In this document: one piece after another, positions 40,802 through 49,508 of the stretch
Layout: the number at the start of each line of letters is the position of its first letter
Position numbering within the stretch: the stretch's first letter is position 1
Assembly: GCF_001465795.2 (NCBI RefSeq)
Contig: NZ_CP013659.2
Location: 2,684,501 to 2,748,500 of the forward strand
Length of the DNA stretch: 64,000 bases
Reading direction: 5' to 3'
Source: Planococcus rifietoensis
GTDB lineage: Bacteria; Bacillota; Bacilli; Bacillales_A; Planococcaceae
The notes under the pieces: generated by a model
The model's input: the letters and a program-made list of their open reading frames with translations, nothing else
The model's database searches: none
Told to the model about the DNA's origin: nothing
Made by a program: the position numbers and the translations under genes

Positions 40802-41474
40802 ACTGATGATTGCCATCGTAAAACGCGGCGCTTCAAGGGACGTCATCGCAGCGGCGAAAGAAGCCGGTGCGGACGGCGCGACAGTGCTGTATGCGGAAGG
40901 AATCGGGAGAAACGAAAAGCCCACTTTTCTCGGGCTTCCCGCTACACACGAAAAAGATGTCGTCTTTATCGCTGTTGACGGCGAAATCGAATTTGCCGTC
41001 GCAGAAGCCATCAGCCATGCCGGAAAATTAGGCAAGTCAGGTTATGGCCTCGGCTTTACTGTCCACCTCAGCAAGTTGCTGGGGGTCCCCCATCTCACCG
41101 AACGCGAAGACGACCGCAAAAAGAAGCGAGGAGTGGAAAAGATGCCAGAACCGAAAGATTTTCAATTGATTGTAACCATCGTCAATTCCGGAGATTCCGG
41201 GCAAGTTGTCAAGGCAGCCGCAAGAGCCGGTGCTGAAGGCGGAACGATTTTAGAAGGGCGCGGCACCGGGGTCAATGAGCAGAAAAAGTTCATGAACTTT
41301 ACGATCGACCCGGAAAAAGATGTCGTGCTGACATTGGTGCCTTCTGCATTCGCGGAAAAAGTGGTCGCGAGCATCGAACAAGCCGTCGACCTCGACGCCC
41401 CAGGAAAAGGCATCGCATTTTTGATCGACGTGGAAAACGTGTTCGGCGTCAATCATTCCTCGTTGAATCCATAA
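40785..41474 (+). CDS. Tandem PII-like signalling protein
   Basis: The 229-residue protein contains two PII-fold domains: residues 5 to about 105 (LMIAIVKRGASRDVIAAAKEAGADGATVLYAEGIG) and about 118 to 225 (QLIVTIVNSGDSGQVVKAAARAGAEGGTILEGRGTG), joined by a charged linker. PII proteins bind ATP, ADP and 2-oxoglutarate or cyclic nucleotides and gate transporters; the family here is like those coupled to DUF1538. No uridylylation Tyr is evident. The start overlaps the DUF1538 gene by 17 bp, so translation is coupled. Confidence 0.82.
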   Translation: MNLNHRLMIAIVKRGASRDVIAAAKEAGADGATVLYAEGIGRNEKPTFLGLPATHEKDVVFIAVDGEIEFAVAEAISHAGKLGKSGYGLGFTVHLSKLLGVPHLTEREDDRKKKRGVEKMPEPKDFQLIVTIVNSGDSGQVVKAAARAGAEGGTILEGRGTGVNEQKKFMNFTIDPEKDVVLTLVPSAFAEKVVASIEQAVDLDAPGKGIAFLIDVENVFGVNHSSLNP

Positions 41475-41475
41475 G

Positions 41476-41508
41476 AAAAACCGGTGAGTCCTGGACTCAC
41501 CGGTTTTT
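41476..41508. terminator. Bidirectional terminator between the PII gene and katA
   Basis: A 15-bp perfect stem AAAAACCGGTGAGTC with a CTG loop lies just after the PII stop codon and 5 bp beyond the catalase stop on the other strand. Confidence 0.92.
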
Positions 41509-41512
41509 CTAT

Positions 41513-43141
41513 TTAATAACGTTCTGCTCCGTGCCCTTTAGCGCTGGCAGCTTGAGCTACTTTGCTCGCTGCCGGCTTGCCGTAAAGCTTCGGTTCGGCG
41601 TTGTCACTGTCTTTCATTTCGTTCATTTCCTTCACTTTCATATCGATATTCTCACGGACGCGGCGGCCATAGTCTTCATCGGCCTGCGTGAAGTGATGCA
41701 CCATTTCCTCTTGGATGCGCGGATCGCATGCTGATAGCGCATCGCCGAGATTATTGATCAATTCTTCTCGCTCCCAATCCTCGAAACTGCGATAGGTTTC
41801 ACCGGCCTGGCCGTAGTTATTTGTCCGGTCGATCGGTGCCTTCGTCAATTTGCCTTGGTATTCCGGCTCATGATCCGGAGTATCCGGGCGGTCGGCTTCC
41901 TTGAACCCGCCAAGTACAGACGGTTCATAATTGATGTGCGGATTTTTCGCGTTTTCGCCGCGCGGCACATCCATTGCCCCTCCGTATTGATTGGTCGCTA
42001 CACGTTTTCTCGGCGCGTTGACCGGCAGTTTCAAATAGTTTGCCCCGATGCGGTAACGCTGTGTGTCGGAATACGAGAACGTACGGCCAATCAACATTTT
42101 ATCATCGGAGAAATCCATGCCGTCGACAAGGACGCCTGTTCCGAATGCTGCCTGCTCAATTTCCGCATGGTAGTTTTCAGGATTGCGGTTCAAGACCATT
42201 TTCCCGACTGGCAGGAATGGGAATTTATCCATCGGCCATAATTTCGTGTCATCCAGCGGGTCAAAGTCGAGTTCCGCATGTTCGTCGTCGCTCATGATCT
42301 GCACGAACAACTCCCATTCCGGATAGTCGCCGTTTTCAATCGAATCGTAAAGATCTTCCGTTGCATGCCCAACGTTTTTCGCCTGGATTTCATCGGCTTC
42401 TGCCTGAGTCAAATTGCGGATGCCTTGTTTTGGCTCCCAATGATATTTCACAAGGACTGCCTCTCCTTTGTCATTGACCCATTTATAGGTATTGACCCCA
42501 GAGCCCTGCATGTGTCGGTAGGTTGCTGGAATGCCCCAAGGGGAGAACAGGAACGTGATCATATGGGTCGCTTCCGGGGAACGGGCGACAAAGTCGAACA
42601 TCCGCTCCGGATCCGGCACATTGGAGACCGGGTCATTTTTAAAGGCGTGGATCATATCCGGGAATTTCATCGCATCACGGATAAAGAAAATTTTCAAGTT
42701 ATTCCCGACGAGGTCCCAGTTGCCGTCTTCTGTATACATTTTCACAGCAAAACCGCGTGGGTCTCGGGCTGTTTCCGGAGAGTGGCGGGATCCTGCTACT
42801 GTAGAAAAGCGCACAAGCAATGGCGTCTGTTTGCCTTTGCCCGAAAATACTTTGGCGCGCGTATATTTTTCAACCGGCTCGTCGCCGACTGTTCCATAAG
42901 TCTCGAAATAACCGAATGCTCCAGCACCACGTGCATGAACGATGCGTTCCGGTATTTCTTCACGGTCAAAATGAGAGATTTTTTCGATGAAGTTATAGTT
43001 TTCAAGAGTAGCCGGCCCGCGATTTCCGACAGTTCGCAAATTCTGGTTGTCTTTTACCGGATGCCCTTGGCGATTCGTCAAGGTTTCCTCGTTTTCGCCT
43101 TCAGACATTTTGTTCTTAAGCTCTTCATTATGGTCCTTCAT
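41513..43141 (-). CDS. katA: Catalase (haem, KatA type)
   Basis: The 542-residue mono-functional catalase has the active-site His in [16 protein letters not shown], Asn in [19 protein letters not shown], and the haem-ligand Tyr in [17 protein letters not shown]. It removes hydrogen peroxide in the cytoplasm. The length exceeds that of the ~485-residue small-subunit clade 3 enzymes by an N-terminal stretch [19 protein letters not shown] and a C-terminal extension. GGAGGATTCTC precedes the ATG. It converges on the PII operon and shares its terminator. Confidence 0.94.
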   Translation of the reverse strand: MKDHNEELKNKMSEGENEETLTNRQGHPVKDNQNLRTVGNRGPATLENYNFIEKISHFDREEIPERIVHARGAGAFGYFETYGTVGDEPVEKYTRAKVFSGKGKQTPLLVRFSTVAGSRHSPETARDPRGFAVKMYTEDGNWDLVGNNLKIFFIRDAMKFPDMIHAFKNDPVSNVPDPERMFDFVARSPEATHMITFLFSPWGIPATYRHMQGSGVNTYKWVNDKGEAVLVKYHWEPKQGIRNLTQAEADEIQAKNVGHATEDLYDSIENGDYPEWELFVQIMSDDEHAELDFDPLDDTKLWPMDKFPFLPVGKMVLNRNPENYHAEIEQAAFGTGVLVDGMDFSDDKMLIGRTFSYSDTQRYRIGANYLKLPVNAPRKRVATNQYGGAMDVPRGENAKNPHINYEPSVLGGFKEADRPDTPDHEPEYQGKLTKAPIDRTNNYGQAGETYRSFEDWEREELINNLGDALSACDPRIQEEMVHHFTQADEDYGRRVRENIDMKVKEMNEMKDSDNAEPKLYGKPAASKVAQAASAKGHGAERY

Positions 43142-43253
43142 GAGAATCCTCCTTCATTTTAATGCCATCATTTCCCTCTTCCCACACCCGCTTTTAAATA
43201 AACCTATTTTCTGCCAAATCATCCCTTCGACGCAGACTCATCCTTTGCAAGAA

Positions 43254-43280
43254 GTGCCCTTTATCATTTGAAAATTAAAC
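43254..43280 (-). promoter_or_regulatory. Possible sigma-B promoter of katA
   Basis: The minus strand reads GTTTAA, 15 bases, then GGGCAC. The first box is the perfect sigma-B -35 and the second matches GGGTAT at four positions. It lies about 113 bp before the catalase start. B. subtilis has sigma-B-dependent catalases. Confidence 0.3.
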
Positions 43281-43359
43281 CCGCCTCCCTTGGAATAGAC
43301 AAATCCCGCTGGATATGGAAAACTAGAATGGAATCGACTAACAGAAAGCAGGGCTGGAA

Positions 43360-44550
43360 ATGAGCGTTACCTTGAAAGAAAAAGGGAGATGGGACCCTTT
43401 GAAAGTTTTTTTGAAAGTATCAGTGGCCTATATTCTCTCTCGGTTTTACCGAAATGCAAAAGGTCCGAAAATCGCCCTGGTGGGAGGAAACCTCGGAGAA
43501 AAATACGAAGACAATGCTTCCGTATTTCATAAATATGTGGTGAATAACCATGCAGAACAAGTCACGGCTTATTGGATGTATGACCCGGCGACCGACTATG
43601 CGAAGAACGGTCGTATCCCAAATGCCGTAGCGCTTGGCAGCTTCCGTAATTACTTGCTGTTTTTCCGCGCCGATTACACGTTTCATGGGCATTCCTTGCT
43701 TTATGACATCGTGCCATCCGCCGATAAATTCTTGAATTTGAATCGCCGGACGGTTATTACGCATGTCAGCCACGGCATCGAAGGCTTCAAGAAAATCCTC
43801 ATCCAAAAAGAGGATGTTCCACTCCTCAAGCGGACTGATTACTTCAACTGTGCCTCGCGCTATGAATACGAGTTGAAACGCGACAAATGGAAAATCCCTG
43901 AAGAAAAACTCATCATCACCGGATTCCCCCGTTTTGACCGCTATTTGCCAAACCAGCAGCCACCAAAAGAAATGAAGCGCATCCTCATGATGATGACTTG
44001 GCGTGAATGGCTGTTTGACCTCTCAAGGGAAGAATTTCTCGAAAGCAATTACTTCCGCAGCACGATCGGCTTATTGGAGCACGAAGGAATACGAAATCTC
44101 CTGAAGTCTAATGGCATCCGTCTACAAATCGCCTTGCATCCGTTCATGAAGCGATTTGAAGAGCACTTCTTTTCGCTTGCCGACCAGGATTACGGCATCG
44201 AATTCCTGGATTTCAACCACGCATCCATTGAGCGTTCAATCGAAGAAAACGATATGCTTCTGACGGACATCACTAGCGTTTCCTGGGACTTCCTGTATTT
44301 GAACAAACCGATCATCTTCTTTATGTTCGACCAACAGGAGTATACGGAAAAACGCGGTTCCTACCTCGACCTCGATAAAGATTTATATGGATATAGATCC
44401 CCGACAGTAGAAGATGTCTACAACACGCTCACTTATATGGTGGACAACAATATTACGCACAACGAATGGTACGGAAAAGCTAATGAATACATCGACTATT
44501 TCGACCAGGACAACTGCAAACGACTGGCACAACGTGTCATGAACGTTTAA
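43360..44550 (+). CDS. CDP-glycerol glycerophosphotransferase family protein
   Basis: The 396-residue protein belongs to the TagB/TagF family that transfers glycerol-phosphate during teichoic-acid synthesis at the inner face of the membrane. Motifs are FHGHSLLYD, THVSHGIEGFKK (the HGxxxK signature), FPRFDRYLP, IALHPFMKRFEEHF and LLTDITSVSWDFLYL (the TDxSSxxxD element). It is shorter than TagF polymerase and closer in size to TagB-like primases. It stands alone between divergent katA and convergent exoA, so its polymer is not indicated. Confidence 0.85.
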   Translation: MSVTLKEKGRWDPLKVFLKVSVAYILSRFYRNAKGPKIALVGGNLGEKYEDNASVFHKYVVNNHAEQVTAYWMYDPATDYAKNGRIPNAVALGSFRNYLLFFRADYTFHGHSLLYDIVPSADKFLNLNRRTVITHVSHGIEGFKKILIQKEDVPLLKRTDYFNCASRYEYELKRDKWKIPEEKLIITGFPRFDRYLPNQQPPKEMKRILMMMTWREWLFDLSREEFLESNYFRSTIGLLEHEGIRNLLKSNGIRLQIALHPFMKRFEEHFFSLADQDYGIEFLDFNHASIERSIEENDMLLTDITSVSWDFLYLNKPIIFFMFDQQEYTEKRGSYLDLDKDLYGYRSPTVEDVYNTLTYMVDNNITHNEWYGKANEYIDYFDQDNCKRLAQRVMNV

Positions 44551-44551
44551 A

Positions 44552-44567
44552 TGTTTCACGTGGAACT
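44552..44567. promoter_or_regulatory. Candidate ParB (Spo0J) binding site, parS
   Basis: TGTTTCACGTGGAACT contains GTTTCACGTGGAAC, which fits the palindromic core GTTNCACGTGNAAC of the firmicute parS site without mismatch. It matches the B. subtilis consensus at 14 of 16 positions. It lies just after a stop codon, outside coding sequence. Confidence 0.7.
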
Positions 44568-44582
44568 CTATTATGAGACAAA

Positions 44583-44622
44583 AAAAACGGCAAACCTGAG
44601 ATCGTTCAGGCTTGCCGTTTTT
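44583..44622. terminator. Bidirectional terminator before exoA
   Basis: AAAAACGGCAA with CCTGA pairs with TCAGG and TTGCCGTTTTT around a 6-nt loop. It ends both the glycerophosphotransferase gene and the converging exoA. Confidence 0.88.
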
Positions 44623-44655
44623 TCAGTTTACCAAATGAATAGAATGAATAAGCCT

Positions 44656-45420
44656 TTAAGACGGTAAATTGCTCAGTTGCAGCTCCACAGGGCAATGATC
44701 TGAGCCGTGTACATTTTTGTGGATCGACGCACTCTTCAGTTTGTCGACGAGACGGTTGGAAGCAATGAAGTAATCGATGCGCCAGCCGACATTCTTCTCA
44801 CGGCAATTCGAACGATACGACCACCATGAATAATGGCCGCCTTCATCCGGATGGAAATGGCGGAATGTGTCCACAAAACCGCTGTCGAGAAAATCACTGA
44901 TCTTTCCGCGTTCTTCTGGCGTGAAGCCCGAATTCTTTTTATTGGCTTTCGGGTTTTTCAAATCGATTTCCTGATGCGCCACGTTCAGGTCTCCGCATAA
45001 AATAACAGGCTTTTCGAGGTCCAATTGCTGGATATACGAAAGCAGCTTGTCTTCCCATAATAGCCGGTACGAGAGGCGAAGCAACCCATGCTGGGAGTTC
45101 GGCGTATAGCTATTGACCAAATAAAATTCAGGGAACTCCAATGTGATCAGCCTGCCTTCTGAATCGTGCTCCTCGAGGCCGACCCCATAATGGACATTCA
45201 GTGGGCGCTGTTTGGTGAAAATCGCTGTGCCTGAATAGCCTTTCTTCTGTGCATAATTCCAATATGTATGATAACCCGGAAGCTCCAAGTCAATCTGGCC
45301 TTCCTGCAATTTGATCTCCTGAACGCACAAAATATCAGCTTCCACTGTCTCGAAGAAATCCATAAACCCTTTTTTCATCACGGCCCGCAGGCCATTTACA
45401 TTCCATGATATCAACTTCAT
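44656..45420 (-). CDS. exoA: Exodeoxyribonuclease III / AP endonuclease ExoA
   Basis: The 254-residue enzyme cleaves abasic sites in DNA. It starts MKLISWNVNGLRAVMKKGF, with metal-ligand Asn and Glu in VQEIKLQEGQ, and has CGDLNVAHQEIDLKNPKANKKNSGF and GWRIDYFIAS, ending HGSDHCPVELQL (catalytic His/Asp pair). Size equals B. subtilis ExoA. The frame may open with GTG at 45429, but the ATG at 45420 gives the family N-terminus. Confidence 0.94.
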   Translation of the reverse strand: MKLISWNVNGLRAVMKKGFMDFFETVEADILCVQEIKLQEGQIDLELPGYHTYWNYAQKKGYSGTAIFTKQRPLNVHYGVGLEEHDSEGRLITLEFPEFYLVNSYTPNSQHGLLRLSYRLLWEDKLLSYIQQLDLEKPVILCGDLNVAHQEIDLKNPKANKKNSGFTPEERGKISDFLDSGFVDTFRHFHPDEGGHYSWWSYRSNCREKNVGWRIDYFIASNRLVDKLKSASIHKNVHGSDHCPVELQLSNLPS

Positions 45421-45593
45421 GCCACTCACTCACTTTCTGTCATCAGTGTAGCGGAATAAAGGCTTTGCCTCAAATGCAGAGGGTTGATTGTCTTTTTTTA
45501 TCTTGTAAAATTTCAGCAAATATTCAGTCAAAACTGTCTTTTTTTAGAGTCTGTCTTGTACAATAGACTTAATAAAAAAGGAGGCCTTCGGCT

Positions 45594-46871
45594 ATGGCGA
45601 AGTTCACGAAACCGGAAAAAAGCTGGGCGTTATACGATTGGGGCAGCTCCGCTTATTCCATTATCATCACCACCGCAGTGTTTCCGCTTTTCTATAAAGC
45701 AGCCGCAACAGACGCCGGCGTAGGACTGGCAGATTCCACTGCTTATTTAAGCTACACGATCGCTATCTTCACGTTTATTTTGGCAATGCTCGGCCCGTTG
45801 CTCGGCACCATTGCCGATTATGAAGGAATGAAAAAGAAGTTTTTCACCGTGTTTTTCGTTCTGGGTACAGTTTCGACGGCGATGCTCGCTTTTGTCCCGG
45901 AAGGCCAGTGGCTCTGGCTCTTGATCTGTTATGTGTTCGCTGCGCTTGGTGCGACCGGCGCGAATCTGTTCTATGATGCTTTCATTGTCGATGTCACAAC
46001 TGAAAAACGCATGAACCGCGTGTCTGCATTCGGCTATGGGCTCGGCTATATCGGTTCGACCATTCCGTTTGCGCTCGCCATCTTGATCATTTTGCTCGCC
46101 CAAAACGAAATCCTTCCGCTATCTGTCACGAACGCCAGCCGGCTTGCCTTTTTGATCACCGCCGCTTGGTGGATCCTGTTCTCGATTCCTTTATTCCGCC
46201 ATGTAAAACAAAAGCATTTCATCAAACGTGAAGCAAGTCCCGTCGTCCAAAGCTTCCGCCGGCTCAGTAAGACCATCCGGGAAATCCGGCAATACCGCGC
46301 TTTGTTTCTGTTCCTGATTGCGTACTTTTTCTATATCGACGGCGTCGGCACAATCATTTCCTTATCCACTGCCTACGGAACCGACCTTGGATTGAGTGCA
46401 ACCAGTTTGTTGATCGTCTTGTTTGCCACTCAAGTCGTGGCTGCACCTTTTGCAATTCTCTACGGCAAGCTCGCCGATCGCTTTACTGGAAAGAAAATGC
46501 TGTATGTCGGCATCTGTGTCTATATTATCGTCTGTGTCTACGCAGTCTTCATCGAAACTATCATGGATTTCTGGATTCTTGCGATGCTGGTTGCCACTAG
46601 CCAAGGCGGCATCCAAGCATTGAGCCGCTCTTATTTCGGCAAGCTGGTGCCTAAGCAAAATGCCAATGAGTTTTTCGGCTTCTACAATATTTTCGGCAAG
46701 TTTGCCGCGATTACGGGGCCTTTGCTTGTCGGCATCACTTCCCAGATCACCGGCAACTCCAGTTTAGGGGTTTTGAGTTTGGTCGTGCTTTTCATCATTG
46801 GCCTGGTCGTTCTTATCTTCGTCCCGGAACCCACGCCTCATGACCCTGTTGATGAAGTAGCAGCTGAATAA
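45594..46871 (+). CDS. UMF1-family MFS transporter
   Basis: The 425-residue protein has twelve predicted helices and the UMF1/Atg22-like signatures KSWALYDWGSSAYSIIITTAVFPLFYK at the N-terminus and ATSQGGIQALSRSYFGKLVPKQNANEFFGFYNIFGKFAAITGPLL in the second half. In fungi the related Atg22 exports amino acids from vacuoles; bacterial substrates are unknown. AAAAAGGAGG lies nine bases before the ATG. It is transcribed alone. Confidence 0.87.
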   Translation: MAKFTKPEKSWALYDWGSSAYSIIITTAVFPLFYKAAATDAGVGLADSTAYLSYTIAIFTFILAMLGPLLGTIADYEGMKKKFFTVFFVLGTVSTAMLAFVPEGQWLWLLICYVFAALGATGANLFYDAFIVDVTTEKRMNRVSAFGYGLGYIGSTIPFALAILIILLAQNEILPLSVTNASRLAFLITAAWWILFSIPLFRHVKQKHFIKREASPVVQSFRRLSKTIREIRQYRALFLFLIAYFFYIDGVGTIISLSTAYGTDLGLSATSLLIVLFATQVVAAPFAILYGKLADRFTGKKMLYVGICVYIIVCVYAVFIETIMDFWILAMLVATSQGGIQALSRSYFGKLVPKQNANEFFGFYNIFGKFAAITGPLLVGITSQITGNSSLGVLSLVVLFIIGLVVLIFVPEPTPHDPVDEVAAE

Positions 46872-46874
46872 CAA

Positions 46875-46904
46875 AAAGGCCTCCCGCAACAGCGGGAGGC
46901 CTTT
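46875..46904. terminator. Bidirectional terminator
   Basis: A perfect 13-bp stem AAAGGCCTCCCGC with loop AACA lies between the converging MFS gene and the YkuS-YtxH fusion gene. Confidence 0.92.
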
Positions 46905-46912
46905 ATTCATGA

Positions 46913-47671
46913 TTAATTATTCTTTTTCGCGTCAGTTGGCTCGACTTTGATCTCGCCGTCTGAGTTTTTGCCGAGTGATGATTCACCAAATTCTACAACA
47001 TCCACGCCGCCGGCATCTTTCTCAGCTTTCTTGATTTCTTTTTCTACTTTCTTTTCAGCCTTGTCATGCTCTTTTTGGGCTTTTTCTTCTTTTTTCTCTT
47101 CTTTTTCTTCAGCTTTTTCTTGCTGCTTCACTTCTTTTTCAATTGCTTTCTCTTGTTTCTTCACTTCTTTTTCTTCTTTTTTCTCTTCGCGCTTCGCTTT
47201 CAGTTCGTCAGCTTTCACTTTCGCCTGCTCGATGGAAGTGTTCACTTTTTCACTGGAATCCGAAGTTTTCGCTTTCACTTGTTCCTGTAATTCCTTGCCG
47301 CTCTTAGGCGCAAGCAAAAGTCCGGCTGCGGCACCGATCAAAGCACCTGTCACAGCGCCGGCAACAAAGCTTCCGCCGCCTCCGCCTGATTCAGAACCGT
47401 ATTCCTGTGCCATTGGTGCAGGCGACTGGATTTTGCCTTGGCGCACGAGACGCTCTTCGACTTCCTCTACGATTTCAAACAATGTGCGCCCTCTTGCTTC
47501 AACTAATGAAACGCTCATGTGGAAATCCGTCAAATCTTCCTGGTCACGGACGACCACTACGTCGTAATCGGGTGCATCTGTTTTCTTTTCAAGCATTTCT
47601 GCACGATACCCTTTTTGTACTAACGCATCGCGTACGGATGTAAATGGATGTTCAACTGCAATTTTTACCAT
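46913..47671 (-). CDS. YkuS (UPF0180)-YtxH fusion with KE-rich coiled coil
   Basis: The 252-residue protein appears to join three parts. Residues 1-75 (VKIAVEHPFTSVRDALVQKGYRAEML, DYDVVVVRDQEDLTDF) resemble small UPF0180/YkuS proteins. Residues 95-135 form a Gly-rich membrane-like segment SFVAGAVTGALIGAAAGLLLAPKSGKELQ, the YtxH signature. Residues 150-225 are almost pure Lys/Glu/Ala heptads, likely a long coiled coil. No function is established for either domain. A dispersed repeat (copy B) lies in its upstream region. Confidence 0.75.
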   Translation of the reverse strand: MVKIAVEHPFTSVRDALVQKGYRAEMLEKKTDAPDYDVVVVRDQEDLTDFHMSVSLVEARGRTLFEIVEEVEERLVRQGKIQSPAPMAQEYGSESGGGGGSFVAGAVTGALIGAAAGLLLAPKSGKELQEQVKAKTSDSSEKVNTSIEQAKVKADELKAKREEKKEEKEVKKQEKAIEKEVKQQEKAEEKEEKKEEKAQKEHDKAEKKVEKEIKKAEKDAGGVDVVEFGESSLGKNSDGEIKVEPTDAKKNN

Positions 47672-47840
47672 TCTGTGTCCACTCCTTTTTTATGAAAACT
47701 CTATGTTAAGTTGTTTTCCCCTAATCCACGGCTCTAAACTTATCCTTTGCGAACTCCTCCATTTTTTTCAAATTTTCACGCTTTGAATAGCTTTGTGAAT
47801 ACACTTATTCATAATGAAAAATTTTAGCATTAAATAGGGA

Positions 47841-48007
47841 ATCGCCGCCCTGCTTTGGATTGGCCTCTTGCCATAAGTCAGGAAGAACGCCCGTCTTATG
47901 GCATCGGCTCACCCTTGGCGTTGGTCGGCTTTAAGATTTCTTAGAGATATATGAGTATCCGTGGTTTCACTTCTCGATTATTCATCTGCAGATGGGGGAA
48001 TCGCTTC
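47841..48007. repeat. Dispersed structured element, copy B
   Basis: The first 100 bp align without gaps to 19041-19140 at about 87% identity, and the separate block TGGGGGAATCGCTTC at 47993-48007 matches 19194-19208 at nearly the same spacing. The inner stem GCCATAAG/CTTATGGC is conserved exactly, while the loop between has changed. The gap 47672-48110 holds this element and no gene I can see. Both copies lie 170-340 bp upstream of a minus-strand gene. Confidence 0.65.
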
Positions 48008-48110
48008 CCTGCATTGGGACAGATGGTGAAACTTTGTGAATGTGGTCAATTGAAACAGTTACAAGCAGTGGCTTGTTATTCATTCTCATGCTGATCGATT
48101 GCATACAAAA

Positions 48111-48143
48111 ACCCCGGCCCGGCATATTTTAGCCGGTCGGGGC
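48111..48143 (-). terminator. Terminator of the sugar ABC ATPase
   Basis: ACCCCGGCCCGGC pairs with GCCGGTCGGGGC across an 8-nt loop and is followed on the minus strand by TTTTTG. It lies 10 bp after the stop codon. Confidence 0.82.
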
Positions 48144-48152
48144 CGATGGATT

Positions 48153-49277
48153 TTATACGGTTACTGCTGCGCGTTCTACAGCTTTGATGCGTGTCCCGGT
48201 TTCTGCATCGAAGAAATGGACGTGCGCCATGTCGAAAGCGAGTGTTGCTTGGTGACCTGCTTCGATCGTTGTGGCCGCATCGACGCGGGCGATGAATTCC
48301 TGGTCCTCGTAGACAGCGTGAAGGATTGTCTCAGCGCCTGTCAGTTCGGATACCGTGATCGTCGCATCGAATTCACTGGCCGGAATTTTCGACAGGTCTT
48401 CGTTGTTGACGTGGATATGTTCTGGGCGGATGCCGAGCGTGACGGGCTTATTGTCATAGCCTTCCCCTTTCAACACATCCAATAGCTTTGCAGGAATCGA
48501 CATCTTTTTACTTCCTACAGCGAAAGTGCCATCAACCAGTTTGCCTTCGAAGAAGTTCATCGCCGGTGAACCGATGAAGCCGCCAACAAAGCGATTTTCT
48601 GGGAAATCATAGACTTCTTTCGGCGTACCCACTTGCTGGATCAAGCCATCTTTCATGACAACGATGCGGGAAGCCATCGTCATCGCTTCCGTTTGGTCAT
48701 GAGTGACGTAGATCGTTGTCGTTTTCAGGCGGTTATGCAATTTGGAGATTTCTGCGCGCATCTGTACGCGCAATTTCGCGTCCAAGTTCGACAAGGGCTC
48801 ATCCATCAGGAATACTTTGGCATCGCGGACAATGGCGCGTCCAAGGGCCACACGTTGACGCTGACCGCCTGAGAGCGCTTTCGGTTTTCTGTTTAGGTAG
48901 TCTTCCAATCCGAGGATCGCAGCAGCTTCGTCTACGCGTTGCTTGATTTCCGCCTTTTTGAACTTTCTCAGCTTTAAGCCGAACGCCATATTTTCATAGA
49001 CTGTCATATGTGGATACAAGGCGTAGTTTTGAAATACCATGGCGATGTCGCGTTCTTTTGGCTCGACATCATTCATGCGTTTTCCATCAATGAAGAATTC
49101 GCCTTCCGAGATTTCTTCCAACCCTGCGATCATTCTCAATGTTGTCGATTTCCCACACCCCGAAGGACCGACAAAAACGATGAACTCTTCATCTTTTATA
49201 TGTAAATTGAAATCGCTGACGGCCAGCGCCCCTTTATCATACCTTTTGCCTAATTGATCGATCTTAATTTCTGCCAT
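48153..49277 (-). CDS. Sugar ABC transporter ATPase (UgpC/MalK/MsmX type)
   Basis: The 374-residue ATPase has Walker A GPSGCGKST (about 37-45), Q-loop MVFQNYALYPHMTV, signature LSGGQRQRVALGRAIV, Walker B VFLMDEPLSNLDAKLR and the C-terminal OB/TOBE regulatory domain (LGIRPEHIHV) typical of CUT1 transporters. In Bacillus, MsmX serves several sugar importers. It is divergent from the adjoining binding protein and permease genes, which lack their own ATPase, so it most likely powers them. The ATG at 49277 follows GAGGAGACTGGGAC. Confidence 0.92.
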   Translation of the reverse strand: MAEIKIDQLGKRYDKGALAVSDFNLHIKDEEFIVFVGPSGCGKSTTLRMIAGLEEISEGEFFIDGKRMNDVEPKERDIAMVFQNYALYPHMTVYENMAFGLKLRKFKKAEIKQRVDEAAAILGLEDYLNRKPKALSGGQRQRVALGRAIVRDAKVFLMDEPLSNLDAKLRVQMRAEISKLHNRLKTTTIYVTHDQTEAMTMASRIVVMKDGLIQQVGTPKEVYDFPENRFVGGFIGSPAMNFFEGKLVDGTFAVGSKKMSIPAKLLDVLKGEGYDNKPVTLGIRPEHIHVNNEDLSKIPASEFDATITVSELTGAETILHAVYEDQEFIARVDAATTIEAGHQATLAFDMAHVHFFDAETGTRIKAVERAAVTV

Positions 49278-49508
49278 GTCCCAGTCTCCTCTAATACTTT
49301 TTCTTCTATTATAGAGAATATGCAGTAAATTACAAATATATATTTGGCAAGTGCAATCCTCTACTGTATACTCGTTGCTAATGAAGCTGGAATATTCTGT
49401 ACTAATAGAGACATGAATAGCGAGCTCCTTAACATCTTTCTGACCATTTACTTCGCCTGGCAAAATTTATGGTTTTCGAAGATATTCACACATAAGGAGA
49501 GGAATATC

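Noticed and set aside
42278..43162. Long plus-strand open frame (294 codons) opposite katA
   Set aside because: It is antisense to a certain catalase gene, has no ribosome site, and its product is rich in Phe, Arg, Cys and His as expected from the reverse of coding DNA.
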